Shown here: piece after piece, positions 35,920-47,612 of the stretch
Layout: the number at the start of each line of letters is the position of its first letter
How positions within the stretch are numbered: the first letter of the stretch is position 1
NCBI GenBank assembly: GCA_028292265.1
Contig: JAQGMR010000042.1
Span: 54,691 to 118,690, forward strand
DNA: 64,000 nt
Direction: 5' to 3'
Origin: Herminiimonas sp.
GTDB taxonomy: Bacteria > Pseudomonadota > Gammaproteobacteria > Burkholderiales > Burkholderiaceae_D
Position numbers and translations under genes: made by a program
Notes under the pieces: model-generated
What the model saw: the letters and a program-made list of their open reading frames with translations, nothing else
The model's database searches: none
What the model was told of the DNA's origin: nothing

Positions 35920-35957
35920 CCGCTTCATATGAAGCTTCATATGCCGCTTCACATGCC
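35920..35957. repeat. Short 12-13-bp direct repeats and nested palindromes
   Basis: Three copies of GCTTCATATG-type units (GCTTCATATGA, AGCTTCATATGCC, GCTTCACATGCC). GCTTCATATGAAGC (35922-35935) and ATGAAGCTTCAT (35929-35940) are perfect palindromes. Located between the OmpA-family and phospholipase D genes. Confidence 0.6.
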
Positions 35958-36071
35958 GTGGCGCAGGCTGTCCGCTGCGCCGCGGAGATTACAGATTAGA
36001 CCGTCGACCTCCGGTTCGATGGCTGCAGGTCCGGTTCGACGTGGGCGAATTTCTCCACCAAAGGAAACAGA

Positions 36072-37490
36072 ATGAAAATCCGCCGCATGCCGTGTACCCA
36101 ATCCGTTTGCAGCCGCCCTGGCCGCGCGCGTTATTGGCTCGGGCTACTGGCCGCGTGCTGGCTGCTTTCTGCATGCGCGGCGCTGCCAGATGTCAAAGGC
36201 ATGGACGGTGCGCTTGATCCCAATGCCAGCCCGACTGTTACCAATGGCCGCAATACGCTTTCAGATCGCAATGCGAATGCGCTGCTGAAGAAGCGCTGGA
36301 GCAAGAGCGCGGTTGACATGAAAACCCAGGCGGCGCTGGAAGAGGCGGCAACCGGCGTGCCGCTGATCGCAGGGAATCGGGTCACATTGCTGTTTGACGG
36401 ACCACAGACCATGGCGGCAATGATTGCTGCCATCAGTGCCGCAAAGAGCAACATCAATCTGGAAACGTATATCTTCGATCAGGATGAAGTCGGGCAGCGC
36501 TTCGCCGACCTGTTGATCGAGAAGCAGAAGCAGGGCGTGACCGTCAACGTCCTGTATGACAGCGTTGGAACCCTGGGAACACCGCAGTCCTTCTTCGACC
36601 GCATGCGCAAGGCTGGCATCCACCTGATCGCCTTCAATCCGGTCAATCCGACGGCGCGATTCGGGCACTGGCGCGTTAACAATCGCGATCACCGCAAGGT
36701 CTTGATTGTCGATGGCAATCAGGCCTTCACCGGTGGACTGAACATCAGCGGCAACTATGCCAACAGTTCACTGTTCCGGTCCCGCGCAAAGGTGGATGCG
36801 AAAGTGGGTTGGCGCGATACGCACATCCGCATCGAGGGGCCGGCCGTGGCTGCCTTGCAGTGGGCCTTCCTGAATAACTGGACGCATCAAACTGACGGCG
36901 ATATGCCCGAGGGCAATTTCTTCCCGCCACTCCCCGAACTGGGCGACAAGGTGCTACGCATTCTTGCCAGCCATTCAGGCGGTGATTTCGAGATTTACAA
37001 GGCCTATGCGCTGGCCATGCAGGATGCAAAAAAATCGATCCATTTGACGTCGGCTTATTTCGTGCCGGACCAGCAGATCGTCAATGCGCTTACGGCGGCG
37101 GCCAAGCGCGGTGTGGACGTGAAAGTTGTGCTGCCTGGCGTGTCAGACAGCGGGTTGGTGCTCCATGCCGGCCGCGCCCTTTACTCGCAGCTGCTGGAGG
37201 GCGGCGTGAAGATTTACGAGATGCAGGTGGCGGTGCTGCATGCAAAGACGGCTGTCATCGACGGCGCCTGGTCGACAGTCGGTTCAGCCAATATCGATAC
37301 GCGCAGTTTTATGCACAACAACGAATTGAATGTGGTCGTGCTCGGCGAGCCTTTCGGGCGCGAAATGGAAAACGCTTTCGCAGAAGATCTGCGTGACTCC
37401 CGCGAAGTGACGCTTGGCGCCTGGAATAACCGGCCTGTCACGGACCGTCTGCGCGAGTGGGCGGCACGCCTGATGGACTACTGGATTTAA
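36072..37490 (+). CDS. Phospholipase D/cardiolipin-synthase-like lipoprotein
   Basis: 472 residues of the PLD superfamily with two HKD motifs: DHRKVLIVDGNQAFTGG (about 218) and VLHAKTAVIDGAWSTVGSAN (about 392), each with H-x-K-x4-D intact, so it is probably active in phosphatidyl transfer or phosphodiester hydrolysis. Unlike classical Cls, which has two N-terminal membrane helices, this starts with a signal peptide and lipobox LSAC (Cys35), implying a lipid-anchored periplasmic enzyme. ATG 36072 behind AAAGGAAA. Cardiolipin synthase C is the nearest functional parallel, but the substrate is not shown by sequence. Confidence 0.88.
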   Translation: MKIRRMPCTQSVCSRPGRARYWLGLLAACWLLSACAALPDVKGMDGALDPNASPTVTNGRNTLSDRNANALLKKRWSKSAVDMKTQAALEEAATGVPLIAGNRVTLLFDGPQTMAAMIAAISAAKSNINLETYIFDQDEVGQRFADLLIEKQKQGVTVNVLYDSVGTLGTPQSFFDRMRKAGIHLIAFNPVNPTARFGHWRVNNRDHRKVLIVDGNQAFTGGLNISGNYANSSLFRSRAKVDAKVGWRDTHIRIEGPAVAALQWAFLNNWTHQTDGDMPEGNFFPPLPELGDKVLRILASHSGGDFEIYKAYALAMQDAKKSIHLTSAYFVPDQQIVNALTAAAKRGVDVKVVLPGVSDSGLVLHAGRALYSQLLEGGVKIYEMQVAVLHAKTAVIDGAWSTVGSANIDTRSFMHNNELNVVVLGEPFGREMENAFAEDLRDSREVTLGAWNNRPVTDRLREWAARLMDYWI

Positions 37491-37643
37491 ATCGGGCGCT
37501 ATTTGCGCGGCGGCCCGGTACTGCCGCGATGCACGACCTGTATCGGGAACGTTTGGAACGCATCATGTGGGAGTGGCGCGCCGACTGGTACAGCCGGCAC
37601 TACCACCATGGCACCGAATGCATGGCTGCGCAAGGCAAGCCCG

Positions 37644-37961
37644 TTAGCCGCCACCGCGTCGCGTGTAGTTGTCGAAGTGCGCCAGGAATTCGGCCCGCTG
37701 AATCGCGTCAAGGTCGATGAAGCGAAACGTCACAAGCAACACCGGAAGCACGATTGCGCCGATGCGGCGACTTGGCGCCGCCTGGACGCTGATCTGGACC
37801 GACCCGCTCGCGACACTGACTGTGTGAGTGGCCGTGCTTCCTTCGCCGCACGATACGACCGGGGCATTGCGTGTGGCGCCCGGTATCCAGCGGACGAATT
37901 CTTCCATCGTGCAGCCCATCTCGCGCTGCAATAGCGGTGGCACCGTGGCGGTGCCGGTCAT
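37644..37961 (-). CDS. Conserved protein of unknown function at the end of the AOR operon
   Basis: 105 residues from ATG 37961; an internal ATG (MGCTMEEFVRWIPGATRN) may be the true start because the family-like sequence begins there. It has a hydrophilic N-half, a beta-rich middle (ATHTVSVASGSVQISVQA) and a C-half with IGAIVLPVLLVTFRFIDLD and a GGG end. No cofactor motif. It follows the MoaD-like gene by 134 bp on the same strand. The position suggests a role in maturation of the tungsten enzyme, but that is inference. Confidence 0.65.
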   Translation of the reverse strand: MTGTATVPPLLQREMGCTMEEFVRWIPGATRNAPVVSCGEGSTATHTVSVASGSVQISVQAAPSRRIGAIVLPVLLVTFRFIDLDAIQRAEFLAHFDNYTRRGGG

Positions 37962-38095
37962 TCGCTGCTACTTTCCACGCGTGCCAGGCATCCCACGCAT
38001 CCCCCGCTCAGCCGCCACGGTGCCGCTACGGTGTCGCTAGTCACCCGAGATATCGACACCGCCAAGTCGACACAAGGCTGCCACCTTGCCCCCAC

Positions 38096-38347
38096 TTAGC
38101 CGCCAGCCACGGGCGGCCATATCGCCAGTACGTCGCCGTCCTTTATCGCCCGGCTCGCGCGTTCCTGCGGCGGTACATAAACCCCGTTGATGAGGACCAA
38201 ATGAACCTGCTTTGCCGGCACCTGAAAGCGCCTGACGAGATCCTCTATCGTCGTTTCAGGCGTGATGTCGAGCGCAATGGCGTTGTCCTTCCGTGCCGCA
38301 GGCAGGTAGTCGGTGAGCGAGGCGAAGAGCTTGAACGTAATTTGCAT
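38096..38347 (-). CDS. MoaD/ThiS-family sulfur carrier of the aldehyde oxidoreductase operon
   Basis: 83 residues with a ubiquitin-like fold: MQITFKLFASLTDYLP, then VHLVLINGVYVPP, DGDVLAIWPPVAGG. The C-terminal Gly-Gly, site of adenylation and thiocarboxylation, is intact. Most MoaD genes sit with moaE; this one is 17 bp behind the AOR flavoprotein gene, as in Aromatoleum-type aor operons where the MoaD-like protein is the fourth gene. It probably supplies sulfur for the tungstopterin dithiolene of the neighbouring enzyme. Confidence 0.88.
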   Translation of the reverse strand: MQITFKLFASLTDYLPAARKDNAIALDITPETTIEDLVRRFQVPAKQVHLVLINGVYVPPQERASRAIKDGDVLAIWPPVAGG

Positions 38348-38364
38348 TGATCGTGTTTACCGAC

Positions 38365-39675
38365 TTACTTGCCCGAAGCTCTGCCGGCTAACCATTCATT
38401 CTGTTTCTGGGTAGAGGCGATATAGGCTTCCGAAAGCGCCAGGGGATTTGCCATCAGCTGCGCCTTCCATTCGCCCAGCGGGACTTTTGCGGCGATCAGT
38501 CCTCGCAAGACGCCAATGTGCTGCGTGAGACCGATGGTGTTGGCACCGATGAGCAGATCGCCATTGAATTCCAGCCTGACATAGCGGAACGCCGCGGGGT
38601 CTGCCAGTTCTGCATGCTCCCCGCCCGGCGCACCTTCCCACTGACCGAAGGAACTCGATACCAGTCCAAGGGTATCGAGCACGTTAATGAGTGTGACGTC
38701 GTGCAATCGTGCCGGATGCCCAGCCATATTGAGGCCGGCGCAGCGGGCCTGCTCGGCGGCGTTGGGCTGGATCGCAGACACCACGGTCTTGCCTGTGGCC
38801 AGATCGAAAGCTTCGGCGCAATCGCCCGCAGCATAGATGCCCTGAACGGATGTTTGCATGGTCGAGTCGACCAGAATGCCGGTAGCGCAGGCGATGCCGC
38901 TTTCTTTCGCGAATCCAACCGTGGGTTTGACGCCGGTCGCGCAGATGACGACGTCCACGTCAATATGCGTGCCGTCAGACAGCGCGACGCGCAGGCCGCC
39001 GGGGGCGTTGCTGCCAATGCCGCCGCCAATGCTGCCCTCAAGCGGGCTAATCGATTCGACGCGGGCGCCGGTGCGAACCGCGACGCCTTTTTCTTCACAC
39101 CAGCGACGGATCATGCCGGCCGCACCATCGCCCATCATGCGCGGCACCATCCTGTCGCCCATCTCAACAACGGTAAGCTGGACGCCACGCATCGCAAGCG
39201 CTTCGAGGATGATGCAGCCAATGAAGCCTGCGCCCATTTGCAGAACCCGAGTGCCCCGCGGCGTCGCAGTCATGATGCGGCGCGCATCCGCCATGGTCCA
39301 GCAGTTGATGACATTCGGAAGCTCCATGCCGGGTAGGGGAGGACGGGCCGGGGTTGAACCGGTCGCCAGCAGAAGACGGTCCCATGCCAGGTTGCTCCCA
39401 TCGGCCAACTCGACTTCCTTCCTTTCGGTATGGATGCGCGTTGCGCGGCCCATGACCTGTTCAATGCGAAGGTCAATGAAGTGGCCTGGCTTCTTGCGCA
39501 GGTGAGTACCGGCTTCGTCGATCTTGCCGTGCAGGAGATACGGTATCGCCATGCGCGAGTAGGGAGGCTCAGGCTCGTCGCCGAGCAACATGATGCGGTC
39601 GAGCGGTTTCTGTTTACGGATGGTCTCGGCGGCGATCACACCCGCCGGGCCGTTGCCAATAATGAGATGTTGCAT
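38365..39675 (-). CDS. aorC: FAD/NADH subunit of tungsten aldehyde oxidoreductase
   Basis: 436 residues of the pyridine-nucleotide-disulfide oxidoreductase fold. FAD motif MQHLIIGNGPAGVIAAE at the very N-terminus, NAD motif near VLQMGAGFIGCIILEAL (about 150), and the FAD-closing GIYAAGDCAEAFD (about 285). No redox-active CxxxxC pair is seen after the FAD motif, so this is an electron-transfer flavoprotein rather than a disulfide reductase. ATG 39675 after AAAGGGA is chosen; the longer frame to 39789 is Arg/Pro-rich and lacks homologous character. Together with the FeS and W subunits it would link aldehyde oxidation to NAD. Confidence 0.88.
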   Translation of the reverse strand: MQHLIIGNGPAGVIAAETIRKQKPLDRIMLLGDEPEPPYSRMAIPYLLHGKIDEAGTHLRKKPGHFIDLRIEQVMGRATRIHTERKEVELADGSNLAWDRLLLATGSTPARPPLPGMELPNVINCWTMADARRIMTATPRGTRVLQMGAGFIGCIILEALAMRGVQLTVVEMGDRMVPRMMGDGAAGMIRRWCEEKGVAVRTGARVESISPLEGSIGGGIGSNAPGGLRVALSDGTHIDVDVVICATGVKPTVGFAKESGIACATGILVDSTMQTSVQGIYAAGDCAEAFDLATGKTVVSAIQPNAAEQARCAGLNMAGHPARLHDVTLINVLDTLGLVSSSFGQWEGAPGGEHAELADPAAFRYVRLEFNGDLLIGANTIGLTQHIGVLRGLIAAKVPLGEWKAQLMANPLALSEAYIASTQKQNEWLAGRASGK

Positions 39676-39797
39676 GCCAGTCCCTTTCGATGAGCGGCCT
39701 TGCATTGTGTTGGGCCGGCGGTCCCGCCGCAGTGGCCCGCGCCAGAAGCCGCCAGCCAGCCTGCCCCAAGAACCGGCCGGCTGGCTCAAGCCCGCTC

Positions 39798-41645
39798 TTA
39801 AAGGCCGAGCCTGCTGCGCGTGGCTTCTGTCAGCGTGCCATCCGGCGCCCAGCCGCGAGCGGCGTAATACTCCGGCAGCATCTTGTCGAGCCCGTTGACC
39901 ATGCCCTTGGCGGGGCCGGTTTTTGCAGGCTCCATCGTGAGTCTTGTCGGCAGGTTGTCGTCCTTGTTGGTGAAGCCGGCGCGATTGTTGAAGTCGCGTT
40001 CCATGTTCCAGATGCGCTCGCCGATCAGGCTCAACTCATCGAGCGTGAACGCTTCCAGACAGGCTGCCTGCAACTGCGGCTGCAAATCTGCCATGGTCCA
40101 GGCGAAGGTTGTGAAGAGACATACGCCAGCCGAGTCGAACACCGCCGTGGCGTCCTGGAATGCCTTCACCAGCCCGGCCTTGCCTTCAGTGACGAGGGGG
40201 TCGGTCTTGACCGGTATGCCAAGGACTTCCGAGGCCACGGTGTAGCCGCGCAGATGGCAGGCGCCGCGATTGGAGGTGGCATAGGCCAGGCCCATTCCCT
40301 GGATGCCACGCGAGTCATAGGCCGGAAATTCCTGCCCCTTGACGCTCATGGAAAGCTCGGGATGGCCGTACTTGGCAGTGAGCCGTTTGGAACCCAGCGC
40401 AATGTCCTTGCCAAAGCCTTCTCCCTTCACCGTCAGTTCAACAAAATGGGTGAGCGCCCTGGCGTCGCCAAATTTCGCTTCGATGCCGAGCTGCTCCTTC
40501 GTCAGCACACCCATGTCGTACAGCTCCATGACGGCGCCGACGGTGGCGCCGAACGAGATCGGGTCCATGCCTTGTTCGTTGCACACAAAATTGGCATAGG
40601 TTAGCGCTTCGAGGTCATTAACCCCATTGGCGGAACCGAGCGCCCATGCGGCTTCATATTCAAGCCCGCCCGATGCGCCCCAGTACTGCGGCTTGTTCTG
40701 CACACTGAAATGCGTTTCATCGATTTTCGACACCCGGCCACAGGCAATAGTGCAACCGAAACATGCCTGGTTCGTGACGAGGTTGGCCTTGCCGTCGGTC
40801 TTGCGCGGCACGTGCATGGCTTCACCGGAGATGTCCTTTGCGCCTTCGAACTGCACATCGCGATGATTGCGGGTCGGCATGGCGCCCATCTCGTTGATGA
40901 CATTCATCAGCACCTGGGTTCCATAGGTCGGCAAGCCTTGACCGGTAACGGCATTGTCCGCCAAAACCTTTTTGGCGGCGACCGTCGCCTGCATGAAGGC
41001 TTTCGGGTCGCGGATGTTGCCAACGCCCTTGGTGCCACGCACGGCGATTGCCTTCAGGTTCTTGCTGCCCATGACGGTGCCCACGCCGGAGCGACCGGCG
41101 GCACGATGCAGGTCGTTGACGATGGCGGCGTACATGCAGCCTGTTTCACCGGCGCGCCCAATGGATGAAACCCGTATCTGCGGATTCTGATGACGGCTCT
41201 TGAGCGCCGGTTCGGTGTCCCAGACGGATTTGCCCCACAACCAGGAGGCGTCCAGCAGTTCAACGTCGTCATCCAGGATATTGAGGTAGACCGGTCGCGG
41301 TGACTTGCCCTCGACAATGATCATGTCCCAGCCTGCCATCTTCAACTCGGCGCCGAAGTAGCCGCCGGAATTGGAACAGGCTATGGCGCCGGTAAGGGCG
41401 CCCTTGGTGATGACTGAGTAGCGCCCTCCGGTCGACGCCATGGTGCCAGTGAGGGGACCGGTGGCCCAGATCAACTTGTTGTCCGGGGAAAGCGGATCGA
41501 CCTTCGGGTCGACTTCTTCTACGAAATATTTGGTGGCCAGGCCGCGCTGACCGACATATTCGCGTGCCCATTGCATGTTGAGAGATTCGGTTTTACAGGT
41601 GCCGGCGCTTAAGTCGACGCGCAGGATTTTTCCAGTCCATGCCAT
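39798..41645 (-). CDS. aorB: Tungsten-containing aldehyde:ferredoxin oxidoreductase catalytic subunit
   Basis: 615 residues, full length for the AOR family. MAWTGKILRVDLSAG is the typical start, and GRYSVITKGALTGAIACSNSGG with GWDMIIVEGKS form the N-terminal domain. The [4Fe-4S] ligands are Cys295, Cys298, Cys302 (ACFGCTIACG) and Cys509 (DSAGVCLFTTF), the spacing of archaeal AOR. EYEAAWALGS and AYDSRGIQGMGLAYATSNRGAC surround the tungstobispterin. The enzyme oxidises aldehydes to acids and can run in reverse with a strong donor. Gene order FeS-catalytic-flavoprotein-MoaD-like matches the multisubunit Aromatoleum type. Confidence 0.94.
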   Translation of the reverse strand: MAWTGKILRVDLSAGTCKTESLNMQWAREYVGQRGLATKYFVEEVDPKVDPLSPDNKLIWATGPLTGTMASTGGRYSVITKGALTGAIACSNSGGYFGAELKMAGWDMIIVEGKSPRPVYLNILDDDVELLDASWLWGKSVWDTEPALKSRHQNPQIRVSSIGRAGETGCMYAAIVNDLHRAAGRSGVGTVMGSKNLKAIAVRGTKGVGNIRDPKAFMQATVAAKKVLADNAVTGQGLPTYGTQVLMNVINEMGAMPTRNHRDVQFEGAKDISGEAMHVPRKTDGKANLVTNQACFGCTIACGRVSKIDETHFSVQNKPQYWGASGGLEYEAAWALGSANGVNDLEALTYANFVCNEQGMDPISFGATVGAVMELYDMGVLTKEQLGIEAKFGDARALTHFVELTVKGEGFGKDIALGSKRLTAKYGHPELSMSVKGQEFPAYDSRGIQGMGLAYATSNRGACHLRGYTVASEVLGIPVKTDPLVTEGKAGLVKAFQDATAVFDSAGVCLFTTFAWTMADLQPQLQAACLEAFTLDELSLIGERIWNMERDFNNRAGFTNKDDNLPTRLTMEPAKTGPAKGMVNGLDKMLPEYYAARGWAPDGTLTEATRSRLGL

Positions 41646-41657
41646 GATGACTTCTCC

Positions 41658-42140
41658 TTAAGCGGTCGTTGTATTGGCGAGCTTGTCGGCCCACTGGCGC
41701 ATCCGGTCGAGGCCGGTCCAGTTGGCATCGACATACGTGATTGCGGCGGTCGGACACGCTTCGACACACGCCGGCCCGGCCACGTTGTCATAGCAGAGAT
41801 CGCATTTCTGTACCTTGCCGGTCTGCTGCACATAGTTCACGGTGCCGAACGGACAAGCAATGGTGCAGACCTTGCAGCCGACGCAAATGTCTGCGGCAAC
41901 GATCTTTGCGCCGGACGCCATGTCGAGTGTGATGGCGTCGACCGGGCAAGCATGTAGGCACCACGCTTCGTCGCACTGGGTGCAGGTGTAGGGAACTTTC
42001 TTGCCAGTATGGTGGAATTCGAAAACCTTGATGCGCGATTGGGCGGGATTGAAAACACCGTAATTTTCGTAGCTGCAAGCCATTTCACACTGCATGCAAC
42101 CGGTGCACTTTTCCGCATCGATGTGTAGCGACTTCTGCAT
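41658..42140 (-). CDS. aorA: Polyferredoxin subunit of tungsten aldehyde oxidoreductase
   Basis: 160 residues. Four Cys clusters of the HycB/DMSO-reductase-B type: CTGCMQCEMAC, CTQCDEAWCLHACP, CVGCKVCTIACP and CDLCYDN...CVEACP, enough for four [4Fe-4S] centres. It passes electrons between the W subunit and the flavoprotein. ATG 42140 follows AAGGAGG by 6 nt, the strongest ribosome site of the operon, as expected for its first gene. Only 12 bp separate it from the catalytic subunit. Confidence 0.92.
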   Translation of the reverse strand: MQKSLHIDAEKCTGCMQCEMACSYENYGVFNPAQSRIKVFEFHHTGKKVPYTCTQCDEAWCLHACPVDAITLDMASGAKIVAADICVGCKVCTIACPFGTVNYVQQTGKVQKCDLCYDNVAGPACVEACPTAAITYVDANWTGLDRMRQWADKLANTTTA

Positions 42141-42564
42141 TTCGGGCCTCCTTTTTGGGGTCTCCGAGCTTCGGTTTTTAGCTGGCGGCGCGCCCGGTTG
42201 CGGCAGTCAGTTCACCATTTTGCTTTGCCGCATTGTCTGAACCAATGCCTGTCTGGTGTTGCCTATACGATTACACCTGTTGTCGACCGGCGTCCAATAC
42301 TAAATCAGGCAATTTGATTTTAATGCGGAGAATCCTGCGCGCGTTAACGAGAGCCGGTCCTTGTTGAGAGACGGCAAGCCGGAGCTCCCTGCAATCTGAA
42401 TGCATCTCGTTATTGCGCCGCAGTAATGGCGCACGGCAACAGGTCAGTGGCACGCTTATTGCGGATATCCAGCGGTTAAACAGGCCTACTGTGGAGCGTG
42501 GAAATCCGCAAGCCCGTAATTTCAAATGCTAGAAAATTTTGCACCTTTATTGCAAGGAGAATGA
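42141..42564. other. Divergent regulatory region between aor operon and glycan cluster
   Basis: 424 bp without a gene. The plus-directed sigma-54 promoter at 42448-42462 is the only element clear by eye; the aor promoter must also lie here. Confidence 0.6.
42448..42462 (+). promoter_or_regulatory. Sigma-54 (RpoN) promoter of the glycan cluster
   Basis: TGGCACGCTTATTGC matches the consensus TGGCACG-N4-TTGC at every defined position, with GG and GC separated by exactly 10 nt. It points to the glycosyltransferase start at 42565, leaving a leader of roughly 90 nt. An enhancer-binding activator would be needed; none is in the window. Confidence 0.8.
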
Positions 42565-43749
42565 ATGGAAACGATCGTGGTGTTCTCACATCTTCGCTGG
42601 GACTTTGTCTATCAGCGCCCGCAACATTTATTGTCCCGACTGCTTGAACACTATGACATTATTTTTTTTGAAGAGCCTGAATTTAATGAGGAGAAGGTAG
42701 AGCTTCGGAAATCAAATCCGATGCAAAATCTCACAGTCTGTCGCCCTGTTACGCCCGTCAAGTCGCCAGGATTCCACGCGGACCAGATGCCATATCTTCG
42801 ACAGATGGCAAGGAGCCTGAAGCAAGACAATTCCTCTCCCGTCGTGTGGTTCTATACACCGATGGCGTTGCCCTTGCTGGACGAGTTCAAACCCGGATGC
42901 GTGGTCTACGATTGCATGGATGAGCTCGCGTCATTCAAGAACCCGTTGCCGCATCTGCTTGAATATGAGGACGAACTGCTGAGGATCGCTGACGTTGTTT
43001 TCACAGGCGGCCCCAGTTTGTACGCAGCGAAGGTGCACCGCAATCCCAACGTGCATTGCTTCCCAAGCAGCGTCGACATAACGCATTTCCGCCAAGCGCT
43101 AGACAGGAACATTGCGCACCCCGACCTGCGTGATCTGCCGAGGCCGCGCATCGGATTTTTCGGCGTTATTGATGAACGCATCGATCTTGATTTGGTGGGG
43201 CAGATCGCCGACAGCCACCCCGAATGGCAGTTGGTAATGGTTGGACCGGTGGCAAAGATTGATCCGGCGACGCTGCCGCGTCGTCCCAACATTGCCTACA
43301 TGGGCCAGCAGTCATACAACGTCTTGCCGCAATATCTCGCGGCGTGGGACGTTTGCCTGATGCCCTTTGCGATGAACGAGTCGACGCAGTTCATCAGCCC
43401 TACCAAGTCGCTCGAGTACATGGCCGCCGAACTGCCAATCGTCAGCACTCCGATCAAGGATGTGGTTTCGCTTCATAGCGATGTTGTAGAAATTGCCGCC
43501 GATGCGAAGGCCTTTATCACCGCAATTGAGCATGTGCTGGCACGGGACAAAAATGAATCGCACAGGAAGATACGCACGATGCGCGACAAGGTTTCCCGCA
43601 CGTCCTGGGCAGCCACGGCACAGAAGATGCATGACCTGATCCAGCAAAGCGGACAGCGCCGGCATCAGAACGCCGATGTTGCACTCTTGCCGGAGTCGAA
43701 CTCCGTTCGCACCTCCCGTGTGGCGGGCAGTCGGAAGCAAGCCGGGTAA
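42565..43749 (+). CDS. Glycosyltransferase family 1-like (GT-B)
   Basis: 394 residues. N-terminal FSHLRWDFVYQRPQHLLSRL is the usual opening of a GT-B subgroup found in envelope-glycan loci. VVYDCMDELASF lies mid-protein. The C-terminal Rossmann half has IGFFGVIDERIDLDLV, WQLVMVGPVAKID and the donor-site segment SPTKSLEYMAAELPIVST with the E-x7-E-like pair. ATG 42565 follows AAGGAG by 6 nt. It is about 100 bp downstream of the sigma-54 promoter and upstream of the GH1-RmlD fusion and mutase, so it likely adds one sugar of the same polymer. Donor unknown. Confidence 0.88.
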   Translation: METIVVFSHLRWDFVYQRPQHLLSRLLEHYDIIFFEEPEFNEEKVELRKSNPMQNLTVCRPVTPVKSPGFHADQMPYLRQMARSLKQDNSSPVVWFYTPMALPLLDEFKPGCVVYDCMDELASFKNPLPHLLEYEDELLRIADVVFTGGPSLYAAKVHRNPNVHCFPSSVDITHFRQALDRNIAHPDLRDLPRPRIGFFGVIDERIDLDLVGQIADSHPEWQLVMVGPVAKIDPATLPRRPNIAYMGQQSYNVLPQYLAAWDVCLMPFAMNESTQFISPTKSLEYMAAELPIVSTPIKDVVSLHSDVVEIAADAKAFITAIEHVLARDKNESHRKIRTMRDKVSRTSWAATAQKMHDLIQQSGQRRHQNADVALLPESNSVRTSRVAGSRKQAG

Positions 43750-43938
43750 TACCACTGAAGGTCTGAGCCGAGGGGCGCAAGAAGGTGTCGCTCGGCGCAT
43801 GAATTTGAAATGGGCACTGTGATGGTGTCGAGGTGTTCCTGCGCCTGAAGCAAGTGACCGTTGCCCTGTGGTTGTAGTTGGAAGGCATGGCAGGACCAGC
43901 AAGTTGCAAACTTGATCAAAACAAGGAATGGAAGAAAG

Positions 43939-47413
<3,475 letters not shown>

Positions 47414-47489
47414 GAGGGCTTTTGGGTCGATCACGGACGCGGCTTGCTTGTGCTGCAACGCTGCTCGCCTGGAACTTGTCTCGCTGTAT

Positions 47490-47580
47490 TGAGCACCTCG
47501 AGTGGGCGCCTTCAGTGAGTACGTTGAGTTAGCGAGTTGAGTTAATACCTCGAGTTAACACCTTGAGTCAGCACCTGGAA
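47490..47580. repeat. 13-bp degenerate tandem array, seven copies
   Basis: Units begin at 47490, 47503, 47516, 47529, 47542, 47555 and 47568: TGAGCACCTCGAG, TGGGCGCCTTCAG, TGAGTACGTTGAG, TTAGCGAGTTGAG, TTAATACCTCGAG, TTAACACCTTGAG, TCAGCACCTGGAA. The -AG end and CCT core persist. It lies between glf and the sugar-binding protein gene. Confidence 0.85.
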
Positions 47581-47612
47581 ACCGGATTGGAGCATTTGCC
47601 AAGAGCACCGAG

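Noticed and set aside
37457..37934. Plus-strand frames after the phospholipase D gene
   Set aside because: They overlap the AOR-linked unknown on the minus strand and have no coding character.
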